From NCBI GenBank assembly GCA_047345645.1, contig JBLEFH010000003.1: a stretch of 64,000 nucleotides of DNA. The stretch is one strand, 5' to 3'. The translations under genes were made by a program, and so were the position numbers. The stretch is from JBLEFH01 sp047345645 (GTDB lineage Bacteria > Pseudomonadota > Alphaproteobacteria > Rhodobacterales > Rhodobacteraceae). Under the pieces are notes generated by a model that worked only from the letters and a program-made list of their open reading frames with translations, was not told the origin of the DNA and ran no database searches. Below, piece by piece: positions 1 to 8,582 of this stretch (the stretch's first letter is position 1; each line of letters begins with the position of its first letter).

Positions 1-57
1 TCCTGCTACTATGGCGATGGCCGCGCCTATCAGGCCCGCCTCAACTACAAGTGGTAA
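1..57 (+). CDS. TonB-dependent outer-membrane receptor, C-terminal end only
   Basis: Only the last 18 codons and the TAA stop (55-57) lie in the window. The reading frame ends in GDGRAYQARLNYKW, which resembles the last beta-strand of TonB-dependent siderophore receptors: alternating polar and aromatic residues and a terminal aromatic residue recognised by the outer-membrane assembly machinery. The stop overlaps the GTG start of the siderophore-binding protein gene at 51, so the two are probably co-transcribed. A ferric-siderophore (FhuA/FepA class) receptor is inferred from this tail plus the neighbouring FhuD/B/C-type genes; the substrate cannot be read from the fragment. Confidence 0.6.
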   Translation, partial: SCYYGDGRAYQARLNYKW

Positions 58-932
58 CTACCGCGCCTATCGGGCGCCGGGCCGCGATGCTCGGCGCCCT
101 TTCTGTTTGCGCCGCGCCTTTAATCGGGCGCGGCGCCGAGCCGTTGCGGCTCGCGGCGATAGACTGGGCGATGATGGAAACCGCCATCGCCCTCGGTCAC
201 ATGCCCGTCGCGGCCTGCGAGTTGATCCGCTACCGCGAGGATGCCGTCGCGCCGAACATCCCTTTGAGCGTCACCGATCTCGGCCTGCGCGGCTCGCCGA
301 ATTTCGAGCTGTTGCAACTCACACGGCCAGACCTGATCCTCTCCTCCAACTACTACACCGGCATCGAGCCCCGCCTCGCCGCCATCGCGCCGGTCATGGC
401 GCAGCCCTTTTACCTGCCGGGCGAAGCGCCGTGGCCGAAGGCCGTCGCCGCGCTTCATGCGCTGGCGGATCGGCTAGGCAATCCGGGCACGGCCACCCGC
501 ACCGAAGCGCGCGCCCGCGCCACGCTCGCGGAGCTCTCCACCCGGCTTGATCCGCTCAAAACCCGCCCGGTCTATGTGATCGAAATCGGCGATGCGCGCC
601 ATTTCCGGGCCTTCGGGGCGGACAGCATGTTCGGCAATATCCTGACCGAACTCGGCTTCGAGAACGCCTGGACCGACCTCAGCCGCTTCGCCTTCGCCGC
701 GCCGGTGCCGCTGGAGCGGCTGGCCGAGCGCCCGGAGGCGCGGATCGTCCTCGTCTCCGGCATCCCGCCCATTGCCGCCCGCGCCCTCGAAACCTCGGTG
801 CTTTGGACCCATCTGGAACCGGTCGCCGAAGGCCGCGCCAGCACGCTCGGCGCGGTAAACCCGTTCGGCGGCATCCCGGCGGCGCTACGTTTCGCCGAGC
901 TTCTGGCTAGCGCGCTCACAGGTGCCGCATGA
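51..932 (+). CDS. Tat-exported ferric-siderophore ABC transporter substrate-binding protein (FhuD-like)
   Basis: A 293-residue periplasmic binding protein of the iron-siderophore (BtuF/FhuD, cluster III) family, expected to carry a ferric siderophore from the outer-membrane receptor to the permease. The N-terminus has a twin-arginine motif (GRRAAMLGAL, Arg9-Arg10) and a hydrophobic stretch, so export through Tat is likely, as for several FhuD proteins. Text typical of the family follows, for example an IDW strand after the signal, a block SPNFELLQLTRPDLILSS around residue 85, and a late SGIPP segment. The GTG at 51 is the first start that keeps the signal peptide; it overlaps the receptor stop by 7 bases. 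The 3' end overlaps the permease start by ATGA (929-932). Confidence 0.85.
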   Translation: MVTTAPIGRRAAMLGALSVCAAPLIGRGAEPLRLAAIDWAMMETAIALGHMPVAACELIRYREDAVAPNIPLSVTDLGLRGSPNFELLQLTRPDLILSSNYYTGIEPRLAAIAPVMAQPFYLPGEAPWPKAVAALHALADRLGNPGTATRTEARARATLAELSTRLDPLKTRPVYVIEIGDARHFRAFGADSMFGNILTELGFENAWTDLSRFAFAAPVPLERLAERPEARIVLVSGIPPIAARALETSVLWTHLEPVAEGRASTLGAVNPFGGIPAALRFAELLASALTGAA

Positions 933-2893
933 CCGCCCGCCGCGCCACGATCTTCGGCCTCTGGTTCCTCCTCTGCGCCGCGCTCTGGGCTCACGCCGCC
1001 CGGCCCTTCCTCGCAAGCGGCTGGCCCGCTTTCCCTTTCAGCGCCGAAACCCTCTCCATCGACAGCCTGCTCTTCGCCTTCGGCCACCTGCCGCGCGGGT
1101 TGATGGCGCTGGTCGCGGGCGCGCTGCTCGGTCTCTCCGGCGCGCTGCTCCAAGCGGTCCTGCGCAACCCGATTGCCGACCCGACCACCCTCGGCATCTC
1201 CTCAGGCGCGCAACTCGCCCTCGTCGCGGTTCTCGTCCTCGCCCCCGAGTGGTTAAGCTGGGGCCGCTGGCCCATTGCGATGCTCGGCGCGGGCGTCTCC
1301 ACCGCGCTCGTCATGGCCATCGGCAGCGCCCGACGATTCTACCCGGTCACCATGGTGATCGCCGGGATGCTCATCGGCCTCTTCGCCTCCAGCGTCGGCG
1401 CGGCGATGACCCTGTCGCAAGGACAATATCTCTTCTCGCTCGTCATCTGGAATGGCGGCTCGCTGGTCCAGACCGGCTGGGGACCGGCCCTCGCCCTCAC
1501 CGCTATCCTCGCTTGCGGCGCCCTCGCCAGCGCCCTTCTCGCAAGGCCGCTCTCCGTTCTCGCCCTCGGCGAAACCGGCGCGACGTCGCTCGGTCTCAAC
1601 GGCAGCCGCATCCGCCTTCTCGCCATTGCGCTGGCTGCAATCCTCGCCGCCAGCGTCTCCGCCGCTGTGGGGCTCGTCGCCTTTATCGGCCTCGCCGCAC
1701 CGGCCCTTGCCCGCGCTCTCGGCGCGCGAAGCCTAAAGCAACTCCTGGCGCTCTCCCCGCTCACCGGCGCGCTGATCCTCTCGCTCTGCGACGGGCTCGT
1801 CATGCTCGCTGGCGGCGCGAGCGGCGAGATGTTCCCGACCGGCGCGATCACCGGCCTCATCGGCGGCCCGCTCCTTCTGTGGATGCTCCCGCGCCTGCGC
1901 AGCACGCCGCCGCCCGCCACGAAAGAGCGCGTGAAACGGCGCGATCGCCCCACCCCTATGCTCGCGGCCTTCGCCGTTTTCCTCTTGGTCTCAACGATCA
2001 TCCTTGCCATGGTTGGCCGTGTTCCCGGTGGCTGGGATGTGCTGGACGGCGAGACGCTGCGCCTCTTTCTGCCGAACCGCCTCCCGCGCCTCGCGGGCGC
2101 GGCCGCAGCGGGCGGCTTGCTCGCTCTCGCCGGGGCGATGCTCCAGCGCCTGACCGCCAACCCGCTCGCCTCGCCCGAACTCCTCGGAGTCTCGGGCGGC
2201 GCGGCCATCGGCTATGCGGCGCTCCTCTTCCTGCTCCCCTCCCCCTCCGCGCTGATCCTCACCGGCGGCGCGGCGCTCGGCGGCACCCTCGCCATGCTCA
2301 TCATCCTCGGTGTCGTCTTTCAGGACACAGTCCGCCCGCAGCGCGTCCTCCTCGCCGGGGTCGCCATTTCCGCCTTCGCCTCCGCCGTTCTCACCGTGCT
2401 GATGGCGGCCGGAACGATGAAATCCTTCGCTATCCTCGCTTGGCTCAGCGGCTCCGCCTCCGCGCTGACCGCCACCGGCGCGGCGCTTCTGCTGGCGATG
2501 CTCACTGCACTCACAATCGCCGCCCTCATCCTCGCCCGCTGGCTCACCATCCTGCCGCTCGGCCCCGCGATCAGCAAAAGCCTCGGCGTGCCGCTCTCCG
2601 CCGCATGGGCGCTCATCGTGATCATGGCCGGGCTCGCGACCGGCGCGGCCACCATCCTCGTCGGCCCGCTCAGTTTCGTCGGCCTCGTGGCCCCGCATCT
2701 CGCGCGCCATCTCGGCCTTGCCAACGCGCGCGCCCATCTCATGGGCAGCGTGCTGATCGGCGCGCTTCTCATGCTTGCCGCCGATTTTGGCGCAAGAATG
2801 GCGAGCTTCCCCTATGACCTCCCCCTTGGCCTCTTCGCCTCGCTGCTCGGCACGCCCTGGCTGATCTGGCTGCTTCTTCGGAGACCGAAATGA
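929..2893 (+). CDS. fhuB: Iron-siderophore ABC transporter permease, fused double-length FhuB type
   Basis: This 654-residue inner-membrane permease is twice the length of ordinary FecCD-type permeases and consists of two homologous halves (about 1-320 and 345-654), the arrangement known from FhuB of hydroxamate uptake. Each half contains the conserved FecCD block: LSGALLQAVLRNPIADPTTLG near residue 68 and LAGAMLQRLTANPLASPELLG near residue 398, and later GLVAFIGLAAPALAR and GPLSFVGLVAPHLAR. About 18-20 hydrophobic segments are visible. It overlaps both neighbours by four bases (ATGA), which suggests translational coupling. The substrate is probably a hydroxamate-type siderophore, by analogy with FhuB only. 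Confidence 0.9.
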   Translation: MTARRATIFGLWFLLCAALWAHAARPFLASGWPAFPFSAETLSIDSLLFAFGHLPRGLMALVAGALLGLSGALLQAVLRNPIADPTTLGISSGAQLALVAVLVLAPEWLSWGRWPIAMLGAGVSTALVMAIGSARRFYPVTMVIAGMLIGLFASSVGAAMTLSQGQYLFSLVIWNGGSLVQTGWGPALALTAILACGALASALLARPLSVLALGETGATSLGLNGSRIRLLAIALAAILAASVSAAVGLVAFIGLAAPALARALGARSLKQLLALSPLTGALILSLCDGLVMLAGGASGEMFPTGAITGLIGGPLLLWMLPRLRSTPPPATKERVKRRDRPTPMLAAFAVFLLVSTIILAMVGRVPGGWDVLDGETLRLFLPNRLPRLAGAAAAGGLLALAGAMLQRLTANPLASPELLGVSGGAAIGYAALLFLLPSPSALILTGGAALGGTLAMLIILGVVFQDTVRPQRVLLAGVAISAFASAVLTVLMAAGTMKSFAILAWLSGSASALTATGAALLLAMLTALTIAALILARWLTILPLGPAISKSLGVPLSAAWALIVIMAGLATGAATILVGPLSFVGLVAPHLARHLGLANARAHLMGSVLIGALLMLAADFGARMASFPYDLPLGLFASLLGTPWLIWLLLRRPK

Positions 2894-3663
2894 CCCCGCT
2901 TTTCGAGATCACCTCCCTGTCCTTCGACGTGCCAGGGCGCCGCCTGCTACATGATCTGACCCTCTCGCTTCCGGCGGGTCAGGTCGTTGGCCTGCTCGGC
3001 CATAACGGCTCGGGCAAATCGACCCTGCTCAACCATCTCGCGCGGCATCTCACGCAAAGCGAAGGCCGCATCCACTTTGAAGGCCGCGACCTGCGCGACT
3101 GGCCTGCGCGCGACTTCGCCCGCCGCCTCGCCTATCTGCCGCAACATCTGCCTGCCGCCGCGGGGATGCTCGTCGAAGAACTCGTCGCGCTTGGCCGTTA
3201 TCCGTGGCATGGCCCCCTTGGCCGCCCCGGCCCGGACGACCGCGCTGCCATCGACCATGCCATCACGTCCTGCGGTCTCGACCCGCTGCGTGGCCGTCAG
3301 GTGGACACGCTTTCGGGCGGCGAAGCGCAGCGCGTCTGGCTCGCCATGCTGATCGCGCAGGAAGCCGGGTGCCTGCTGCTGGACGAGCCGATCTCCGCCC
3401 TCGATATTTCGCATCAGGTGGATGTCCTCAGCCTCGTCCACAGCTTCTGCCACGAGAAAAGCCGCTCGGTGATCGTGGTGCTGCATGATCTCAACATGGC
3501 GGCGCGGTTTTGTGATCACATCGTCGCCATGCACAGCGGACGGGTTGCATTCCAGGGCGATCCGGGCGATTTCATGACCACCCAAACCCTGAGCCAGATC
3601 TATGGCGCGCCGATGGAGATCCTGACCCGCGCCGATGGTAGCCCGGTTGCCCTGCCCGCCTGA
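2890..3663 (+). CDS. fhuC: Iron-siderophore ABC transporter ATP-binding protein (FhuC-like)
   Basis: The cytoplasmic ATPase of the siderophore importer, 257 residues. Walker A is GHNGSGKST (residues 37-45), followed by LPQHLP in the Q-loop region, the signature LSGGEAQRVWLA, Walker B CLLLDEPISALD, and the switch histidine in VVLHDLNMAARFCDHIVAM, a run typical of FhuC/FepC ATPases. The ATG overlaps the permease stop (2890-2893). It ends 13 bases before the start chosen for the next gene. Together with the receptor, binding protein and permease it makes a full uptake system. Confidence 0.9.
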   Translation: MTPLFEITSLSFDVPGRRLLHDLTLSLPAGQVVGLLGHNGSGKSTLLNHLARHLTQSEGRIHFEGRDLRDWPARDFARRLAYLPQHLPAAAGMLVEELVALGRYPWHGPLGRPGPDDRAAIDHAITSCGLDPLRGRQVDTLSGGEAQRVWLAMLIAQEAGCLLLDEPISALDISHQVDVLSLVHSFCHEKSRSVIVVLHDLNMAARFCDHIVAMHSGRVAFQGDPGDFMTTQTLSQIYGAPMEILTRADGSPVALPA

Positions 3664-3676
3664 CACCGGAGACAAC

Positions 3677-5377
3677 ATGCTGCGTCAATTCTTTTCGTAT
3701 TATCAGCCGCATATGCGGCTTTTCTGGCTCGATTTCGGCTGCGCCGTGGCGTCCGGCCTGCTCGAACTCGCCTTCCCGCTCGCCATCACCGGCTTTATCG
3801 ACTACCTGCTGCCGCGCGGCGACTGGACGTTGACCTTGCTCGCCGCCGCCGTGCTGACGATCATTTACATCATCAATGCCGGGCTGATGGCGATTGTTAT
3901 CTATTGGGGCCACAAGCTTGGAATCAATATCGAAACCGAGATGCGCGCCCGCGCGTTCGCCCATCTCACCCGCCTGAGCTGGCGCTGGTATGACCGCGCC
4001 GAGACGGGCAAGCTGGTCGCCCGCGTCACCCGCGACTTGGAAGAAATCGGCGAGGTCGCCCATCACGGGCCGGAAGACCTCTTTATCGCCATCATGACCT
4101 TCATCGGGGCCTTCGCGCTGATGATGTGGATCCACCCGCAACTGGCGATCATCACGGCAACCATCGTGCCGCTGATGGTCTGGCTGATCTCGGTCTATGG
4201 CGGCAAAATGACCCGCGCCTGGCGCGAGATTTACGCCCGCGTCGGTGCGTTCAATGTCCGGCTCGAAGAGGCGCTCGGCGGCATCCGCGTCGTGCAGGCC
4301 TTCGCCAATGAGGACCACGAAAAATCCCTCTTCGCCCGCGACAACCATCGCTACCGCCAGACGAAACTCGACGCCTACCGCATCATGGCGAGCGTGACCT
4401 CGATTCACTATATGGGGATGCGCCTCGTGCAGGTGATCGTCATGGTCGCGGGCGCAGCCTTCGTGCTGGAAGGGAGCCTCACCACGGGCGGCTTCGTCGG
4501 CTTCCTGCTGCTCGTCGGCGTGTTCTTCCGCCCGCTGGAGAAAATCGCCGCCGTGGTCGAGACCTATCCGCGCGGCATCGCGGGCTTTCGCAACTATCTC
4601 GAACTCATTGGAACCGAACCGGATATTCAGGAAACGCCCGGCGCCAAACCCGCGCCCCGTCTGCGCGGCCATATCCGTTTTGAGAATGTCGAGTTTGAAT
4701 ATGGCGAGGGTCGCCCGGTCCTTCACGATGTGACGCTGGAGGTGAAGCCGGGCAGCACCGTGGCGCTGGTTGGGCCTTCCGGGGCGGGTAAATCCACAAT
4801 CATGGCGCTGGTCCCGCGTTTCTACGAGCCAACCGCCGGGCGCATCACCATCGGCGGCGTGCCGCTCCATGACATGACTATGGAGTCGCTCCGCCGCCAG
4901 ATTGGCCTCGTCAGCCAGGACGTGTTCCTCTTCGGCGGCACCTTGCGCGAAAACATCGCCTATGGGCGGCTCGATGCGGGCGAGGACGAGATCCTGCGCG
5001 CCGTCGAGAAAGCGCAACTCGGCCCGCTCGTCGAGAACCTGCCGGACGGGCTCGACACCATCGTCGGCGAACGCGGTGTCTTGCTCTCGGGGGGGCAGCG
5101 TCAGCGGGTGGCGATTGCCCGCGTGCTGCTGAAAGACCCGCCCATCCTGCTGCTCGATGAAGCGACCTCCGCCCTCGACCGTGAGACCGAGCGCGAAGTG
5201 CAAGCCGCCCTCACCGCGCTCTCGGTCGGCCGCACGACGCTGGTGATCGCGCATCGTCTCAGCACGATTGAACATGCTGACAATATCGCAGTCGTCGAGG
5301 CGGGCCGGATCACGGAACAAGGCCGCCACGCGGAGCTGATCCAGCGCGGCGCGACCTATGCGAGTTTGGCGAGCTAA
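3677..5377 (+). CDS. ABC transporter half-molecule, exporter-type fold with fused membrane and ATPase domains
   Basis: A 566-residue protein with an N-terminal six-helix exporter-type membrane domain (about 1-310) and a C-terminal nucleotide-binding domain: Walker A GPSGAGKST near 366, signature LSGGQRQR near 470, Walker B ILLLDEATSALD near 490, H-loop VIAHRLSTI. The ATG at 3677 is chosen because GGAG lies 6-9 bases upstream; an in-frame GTG at 3635 would overlap fhuC by 29 bases. It would act as a homodimer, since no partner is adjacent. Co-location with siderophore import suggests either siderophore export or an inward-acting exporter-fold transporter as in YbtPQ/IrtAB; the sequence alone does not decide. 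Confidence 0.85.
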   Translation: MLRQFFSYYQPHMRLFWLDFGCAVASGLLELAFPLAITGFIDYLLPRGDWTLTLLAAAVLTIIYIINAGLMAIVIYWGHKLGINIETEMRARAFAHLTRLSWRWYDRAETGKLVARVTRDLEEIGEVAHHGPEDLFIAIMTFIGAFALMMWIHPQLAIITATIVPLMVWLISVYGGKMTRAWREIYARVGAFNVRLEEALGGIRVVQAFANEDHEKSLFARDNHRYRQTKLDAYRIMASVTSIHYMGMRLVQVIVMVAGAAFVLEGSLTTGGFVGFLLLVGVFFRPLEKIAAVVETYPRGIAGFRNYLELIGTEPDIQETPGAKPAPRLRGHIRFENVEFEYGEGRPVLHDVTLEVKPGSTVALVGPSGAGKSTIMALVPRFYEPTAGRITIGGVPLHDMTMESLRRQIGLVSQDVFLFGGTLRENIAYGRLDAGEDEILRAVEKAQLGPLVENLPDGLDTIVGERGVLLSGGQRQRVAIARVLLKDPPILLLDEATSALDRETEREVQAALTALSVGRTTLVIAHRLSTIEHADNIAVVEAGRITEQGRHAELIQRGATYASLAS

Positions 5378-5427
5378 AGGGCATCCACGAGTCTGCGACG
5401 ATCAACCGCGTTCAATAAGACAGCAGA

Positions 5428-5456
5428 AAAATGGCGAGCCGAGCGCTCGCCATTTT
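5428..5456. terminator. Bidirectional intrinsic terminator between the ABC transporter and tonB
   Basis: A perfect 12-bp stem (5428-5439 with 5445-5456) encloses a five-base loop. The stem begins with AAAA and ends with TTTT, so each strand has U residues at its 3' side. It lies between the stop at 5377 (+) and the stop at 5459 (-) and can serve both convergent operons. Confidence 0.85.
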
Positions 5457-5458
5457 CG

Positions 5459-6388
5459 TTAGTTCACCGTGACCGGGAAACCGTAAGTCGTTCTCGCGCC
5501 CGGCGGTGGCGGCGGAAAAGGTGCCGCTTGGCGGATCACATTCAGGGCCACCTGATCCACAGCGGGAATGCCCGAACTGCTGGCAACCCCAAGCGCCGCC
5601 AATTGCCCCGACGCCCCTATGGTGAACTGCACGACGACACGACCACCACCGCCACTCGGAGCCCGCGCTCGAATTCTACTCACTTTAGATTGCACAATTC
5701 CTGAGTAATTCGCCGCGGCCTGCTGTGCCGCCGCTTGGGCCTGAGCCTGAGCTTGCGCCCGTGCCGCTGCGGCTTGTGCCTCGGCTTGCGCGCGCGCCTG
5801 CGCCTCGGCAGCGGCCTGTGCGCGGGCACGTTCTTCTGCGGCCCGCTGCTCGGCGGCACGTTGCTCAGCAGCGCGGCGCTCGGCCGCACTTGGCTGCTGA
5901 GGCTCAGGCTGCGTGCGCTGCGGCTGGGGGTCCGGCTGGCGCTGCGGTTGCGGCGTCGGTTGAGGTTGCGGCTCCGGGCGGCGCGGCGGCGTGCGCGTCT
6001 CGGGACGCGCGCGCGGCACGATCGCCGGAATATCGGACTCCTCAACCACCTCCGGCTCAGCTTCCGGCTCAACCGGCTCAGGCTCTTCCTCCGGCACAGG
6101 CTCCGGCTCCACCGGTTCTTCCTCTACAGGCTCCTCAAGCGGAACCTCCTGAGGCTCAACCGGCGCAGGCTCCTGCGCGGCCTCCGGCTCCACGGGCTCT
6201 TCAGGCTCCGCTGCCTCGGGCGGCTCTTCCGCGTCCACCGCCTCGGCGTAATCCGCAAACTGCGCCCCACCTGATGGCGGCGGCGCGGAGGACGGCAAGA
6301 TCGGCGCCTCCCAACTCGGGCGCAGCGCGCCGAACAGCATCAGGTGAACCAGCCCCGAGATGACCAGAAAGACGACCGTATTGCGCAT
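5459..6388 (-). CDS. tonB: TonB-family energy transducer
   Basis: A 309-residue protein with an N-terminal membrane anchor (VVFLVISGLVHLMLFGAL), a long periplasmic spacer very rich in Pro and Glu (about 35-140), a Gln/Arg/Ala-rich region likely helical (about 150-225) and a C-terminal TonB domain (about 228-309, with VVVQFTIGASGQL and the end YGFPVTVN). It should transmit the proton-motive force from the ExbB/ExbD pair to outer-membrane receptors such as the one ending at 57. The ATG at 6386-6388 overlaps the upstream exbD stop (TGATG); a GTG one codon earlier is also possible. Last gene of a five-gene minus-strand operon. Confidence 0.85.
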   Translation of the reverse strand: MRNTVVFLVISGLVHLMLFGALRPSWEAPILPSSAPPPSGGAQFADYAEAVDAEEPPEAAEPEEPVEPEAAQEPAPVEPQEVPLEEPVEEEPVEPEPVPEEEPEPVEPEAEPEVVEESDIPAIVPRARPETRTPPRRPEPQPQPTPQPQRQPDPQPQRTQPEPQQPSAAERRAAEQRAAEQRAAEERARAQAAAEAQARAQAEAQAAAARAQAQAQAQAAAQQAAANYSGIVQSKVSRIRARAPSGGGGRVVVQFTIGASGQLAALGVASSSGIPAVDQVALNVIRQAAPFPPPPPGARTTYGFPVTVN

Positions 6389-6780
6389 CACTCTCCACTC
6401 CTTTCCGTCACCAGAACCACGGATTCCGCACCCGCCGCCTGCAATTCTCCAGAGATCCGCACCAGCTCCTGCGCAGGCAAATCGCGGTCCGGCAGCATCC
6501 GCCAGACGATATTCTCCTTGTCCTGCTGCGCGGTCACGAACCGGTCGAGCGAGACATCCTCACCCTCATAAACCAGCCGCCCATCGGGATGGACGACAAG
6601 CGTATCAGGCGGCGGCGAGCCTTCGATGTTGGCCGTTTCGATCAAGGAAATATCCCCGGCAACCGGCTTTGCCAGCGTCCCAGCAAGCAGGAAAAAGATC
6701 AGCATCAGAAAGACGATGTTGATGAGCGCAATCGTCGGCTCGCCCCGGCTGCGTTTTTTTGTGACGCGCAATCGGCTCAT
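6388..6780 (-). CDS. exbD: ExbD/TolR-family biopolymer transport protein (first of two)
   Basis: A 130-residue protein with one N-terminal transmembrane helix preceded by a basic segment (KKRSRGEPTIALINIVFLMLIFFLLAG) and a periplasmic domain ending LVTERSG. ExbD proteins carry a functional Asp near the start of this helix; here the equivalent position reads ALINIVF, with Asn where ExbD and the neighbouring paralogue have Asp. This copy may therefore be unable to carry protons itself and may form a mixed ExbD pair. It overlaps the upstream exbD by ATGA (6777-6780). Confidence 0.85.
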   Translation of the reverse strand: MSRLRVTKKRSRGEPTIALINIVFLMLIFFLLAGTLAKPVAGDISLIETANIEGSPPPDTLVVHPDGRLVYEGEDVSLDRFVTAQQDKENIVWRMLPDRDLPAQELVRISGELQAAGAESVVLVTERSGE

Positions 6781-7157
6781 CGCAGCACCCTCACATTCAG
6801 CCCGTCAATCTCGCGCAGCGCGGTCAGCACCGTCACGAGCGACTGGCTGTTCACCGTCTCCGTCAGGCTGATCAGCGCCGTCTCGGACTCGCCGCGCCGC
6901 GCTGCCGCCTCATTCGCGACATCCTCCAGCGCCACCTCATTCGCGCCGATACGCGCCGTCTCACCATCAAGCCGGATAAAGAGCGGCGGCGCGGCGCGTT
7001 GCGTGGTCCCGCTGCCCTGCGCAGCCGAGACAAGCTCCACCTCGGCGAATTTCGTAAAGGTCGAGGACAGCATGAAGAACAGCAGCAGCAGGAAGATCAC
7101 GTCGATCAGCGAGGTCAGCGACAGGCGCCGACGCCGCTTCTCACGCCGCTTGATCAT
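6777..7157 (-). CDS. exbD: ExbD/TolR-family biopolymer transport protein (second, with the membrane Asp)
   Basis: A 126-residue ExbD-type protein. A strongly basic N-terminus (KRREKRRRR) is followed by SLTSLIDVIFLLLLFFMLSSTF, the family's transmembrane helix with its essential Asp (LIDVIF), then a periplasmic domain ending LREIDGLNVRVLR. It is encoded between an ExbB-like gene and a second ExbD and overlaps both. It is the copy expected to carry the proton-coupled function. Confidence 0.88.
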   Translation of the reverse strand: MIKRREKRRRRLSLTSLIDVIFLLLLFFMLSSTFTKFAEVELVSAAQGSGTTQRAAPPLFIRLDGETARIGANEVALEDVANEAAARRGESETALISLTETVNSQSLVTVLTALREIDGLNVRVLR

Positions 7158-7785
7158 AGCGCGCTCCCGCGGTGATCGGGTGGAACGCCGCTTCGAGGGC
7201 GGAGGCAGCCAGTTGACGCTCGCGCTCGATGCGGCTTTCGAGCCATGTCAGCACCATCGACACGGGCATCGCCACCGCAAGGCCCGCCGCCGTGGTCAAC
7301 AGCGCGACCCAGATCCCGCCCGCAAGGATCGACGGGTCCACCGAACTGCCCGCCGCCTGAAGCGCGCGAAACGCTTCGATCATGCCCAAAACTGTCCCAA
7401 ACAGCCCGAGCAGCGGCGCGATTTGCGAGATCAGGTCAAGCAGGCGCATGTTGTGTTCGAGCGGCGCGAGACTGTCTTCGGCCAGCGCCTCATAGCGCGG
7501 CTTGACACTTTCATCCTTGCCAAGCGCACTTTCGATCACCCGCGCAATATGGTTTTTGCTCTCGCCAAAAGCGCGATGCGCCCCGTCAACATCGCCATTG
7601 TCCCAAGCGGCCAGCCCCCGGCGGATCGAGCGATGACGCCCGACGCCCATCGAGGCAAATTGCCACAGCTTGGCCAGCACCACGGCGAGCGCGATCACCG
7701 ACATGACCAGCAGAATCGCAATGACCGGCCCGCCCAGAGCCAGCGCTTCGGAAAGTTGCGCCACGGCGCCGTTAAAACTGTTCAT
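7141..7785 (-). CDS. exbB: MotA/TolQ/ExbB-family proton channel protein
   Basis: A 214-residue inner-membrane protein with three predicted transmembrane segments: VIAILLVMSVIALAVVLAKLW near the N-terminus, and the pair LISQIAPLLGLFGTVLGMIEAF and ILAGGIWVALLTTAAGLAVAMP, the conserved MotA_ExbB region. A cytoplasmic loop lies between the first two helices. It would form the pentameric motor around the ExbD helices and drive TonB. It overlaps the following exbD by 17 bases and the gene before it by ATGA (7782-7785). Confidence 0.87.
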   Translation of the reverse strand: MNSFNGAVAQLSEALALGGPVIAILLVMSVIALAVVLAKLWQFASMGVGRHRSIRRGLAAWDNGDVDGAHRAFGESKNHIARVIESALGKDESVKPRYEALAEDSLAPLEHNMRLLDLISQIAPLLGLFGTVLGMIEAFRALQAAGSSVDPSILAGGIWVALLTTAAGLAVAMPVSMVLTWLESRIERERQLAASALEAAFHPITAGARYDQAA

Positions 7786-8189
7786 TGCAAAGTCTCCAGA
7801 TCGGATTTGTTCGTAATTTCAAGGGCGTCGCCGCAAGCGGCCGCATCTATTCCCTCGCCCTCGCACGCGCTCACGCCATTGACGAGGACGGACGCCGCCG
7901 CGTCGCAGTCGATATCACTCAGCGGGAAGGCGCTAACGCGCGGGCGATCCTGTGAGACATTTCCCAGATTGAGGGTTTTCAGGCCAAGCACGACGCCCTC
8001 TTCATCGAAAAACACCGTCTCGATGACAAGCTTGTCGAGATCCGCCTCAAGCCCGTTGCGGGTGACAAATGTCAAGCGACACGCCTCTTCACTAGGCTCA
8101 ACCTTATTGAGTTCAACCGAGAGCTCCTGCGCCATCGCAGGTGCCGCGCCCCCAAGGGCCAAAGCGACTGCCAAGATCATCTTCCGCAT
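7782..8189 (-). CDS. Small exported protein of unknown function leading the tonB operon
   Basis: A 135-residue protein with a clear Sec signal peptide (MRKMILAVALALGGAAPAMA, cleavage after AMA). The mature part is acidic and contains four cysteines (near residues 37, 114, 128 and 138 in an approximate count), which could form two disulfides. I do not recognise the family. It is the first gene of the operon and is joined by ATGA to exbB, so it is probably a periplasmic accessory of the TonB system; that role rests on position only. Confidence 0.7.
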   Translation of the reverse strand: MRKMILAVALALGGAAPAMAQELSVELNKVEPSEEACRLTFVTRNGLEADLDKLVIETVFFDEEGVVLGLKTLNLGNVSQDRPRVSAFPLSDIDCDAAASVLVNGVSACEGEGIDAAACGDALEITNKSDLETLQ

Positions 8190-8582
8190 GGGATGCCTCC
8201 ATTAACCTTCGCCATTCGATGGCACAGCCACTGGGCGGGGTCAATATTCCCAATAAAATTTGTCGAGATAGTTTTTGGTGTCTGGTGAGTCTCCGCTTAG
8301 GCGAGATTGGAAGTGGAAATAGTCACCTTTAGAGAGTGTCGGGCCCGCATCCTTCATTCGCGCCTCTTCCGCTCAAAATGCAGATCAATCGCAAGGTGCG
8401 GAGAGCTCCGACGACAGAATTCCCCGCTCATCTTCTCATCCTGACTAGATTTTGTGCATCGCGATAGCGGTTGCTGAAATGTCAGGCAAAGCACCTGTAA
8501 TGAGCGTGGACCCAAAGGCGAAACTCTGGTTCCCCTTCGCGCCACGCTCCTACCCATAGGACAACAGCCGAAGGAGAGCGCC
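8190..8582. promoter_or_regulatory. Divergent intergenic region between the tonB operon and the urease operon
   Basis: A gap of 393 bases between two divergent operons that must hold both promoters. I see no convincing gene. AAGGAG at 8571-8576 is the Shine-Dalgarno for ureD. No clear sigma-54, Fur or NikR site could be identified by eye. Confidence 0.5.

Noticed and set aside
922..2817. A 631-codon open frame overlapping fhuB in another register
   Set aside because: Arg/Pro/His-rich translation typical of an off-frame reading of a GC-rich gene; fhuB has full family similarity.
8200..8582. Sigma-54/NtrC or Fur-type sites before urease and tonB
   Set aside because: A TGGCAC occurs near 8220, but the second half (TTGC at the right distance) is missing; no clear Fur or Irr box was seen.
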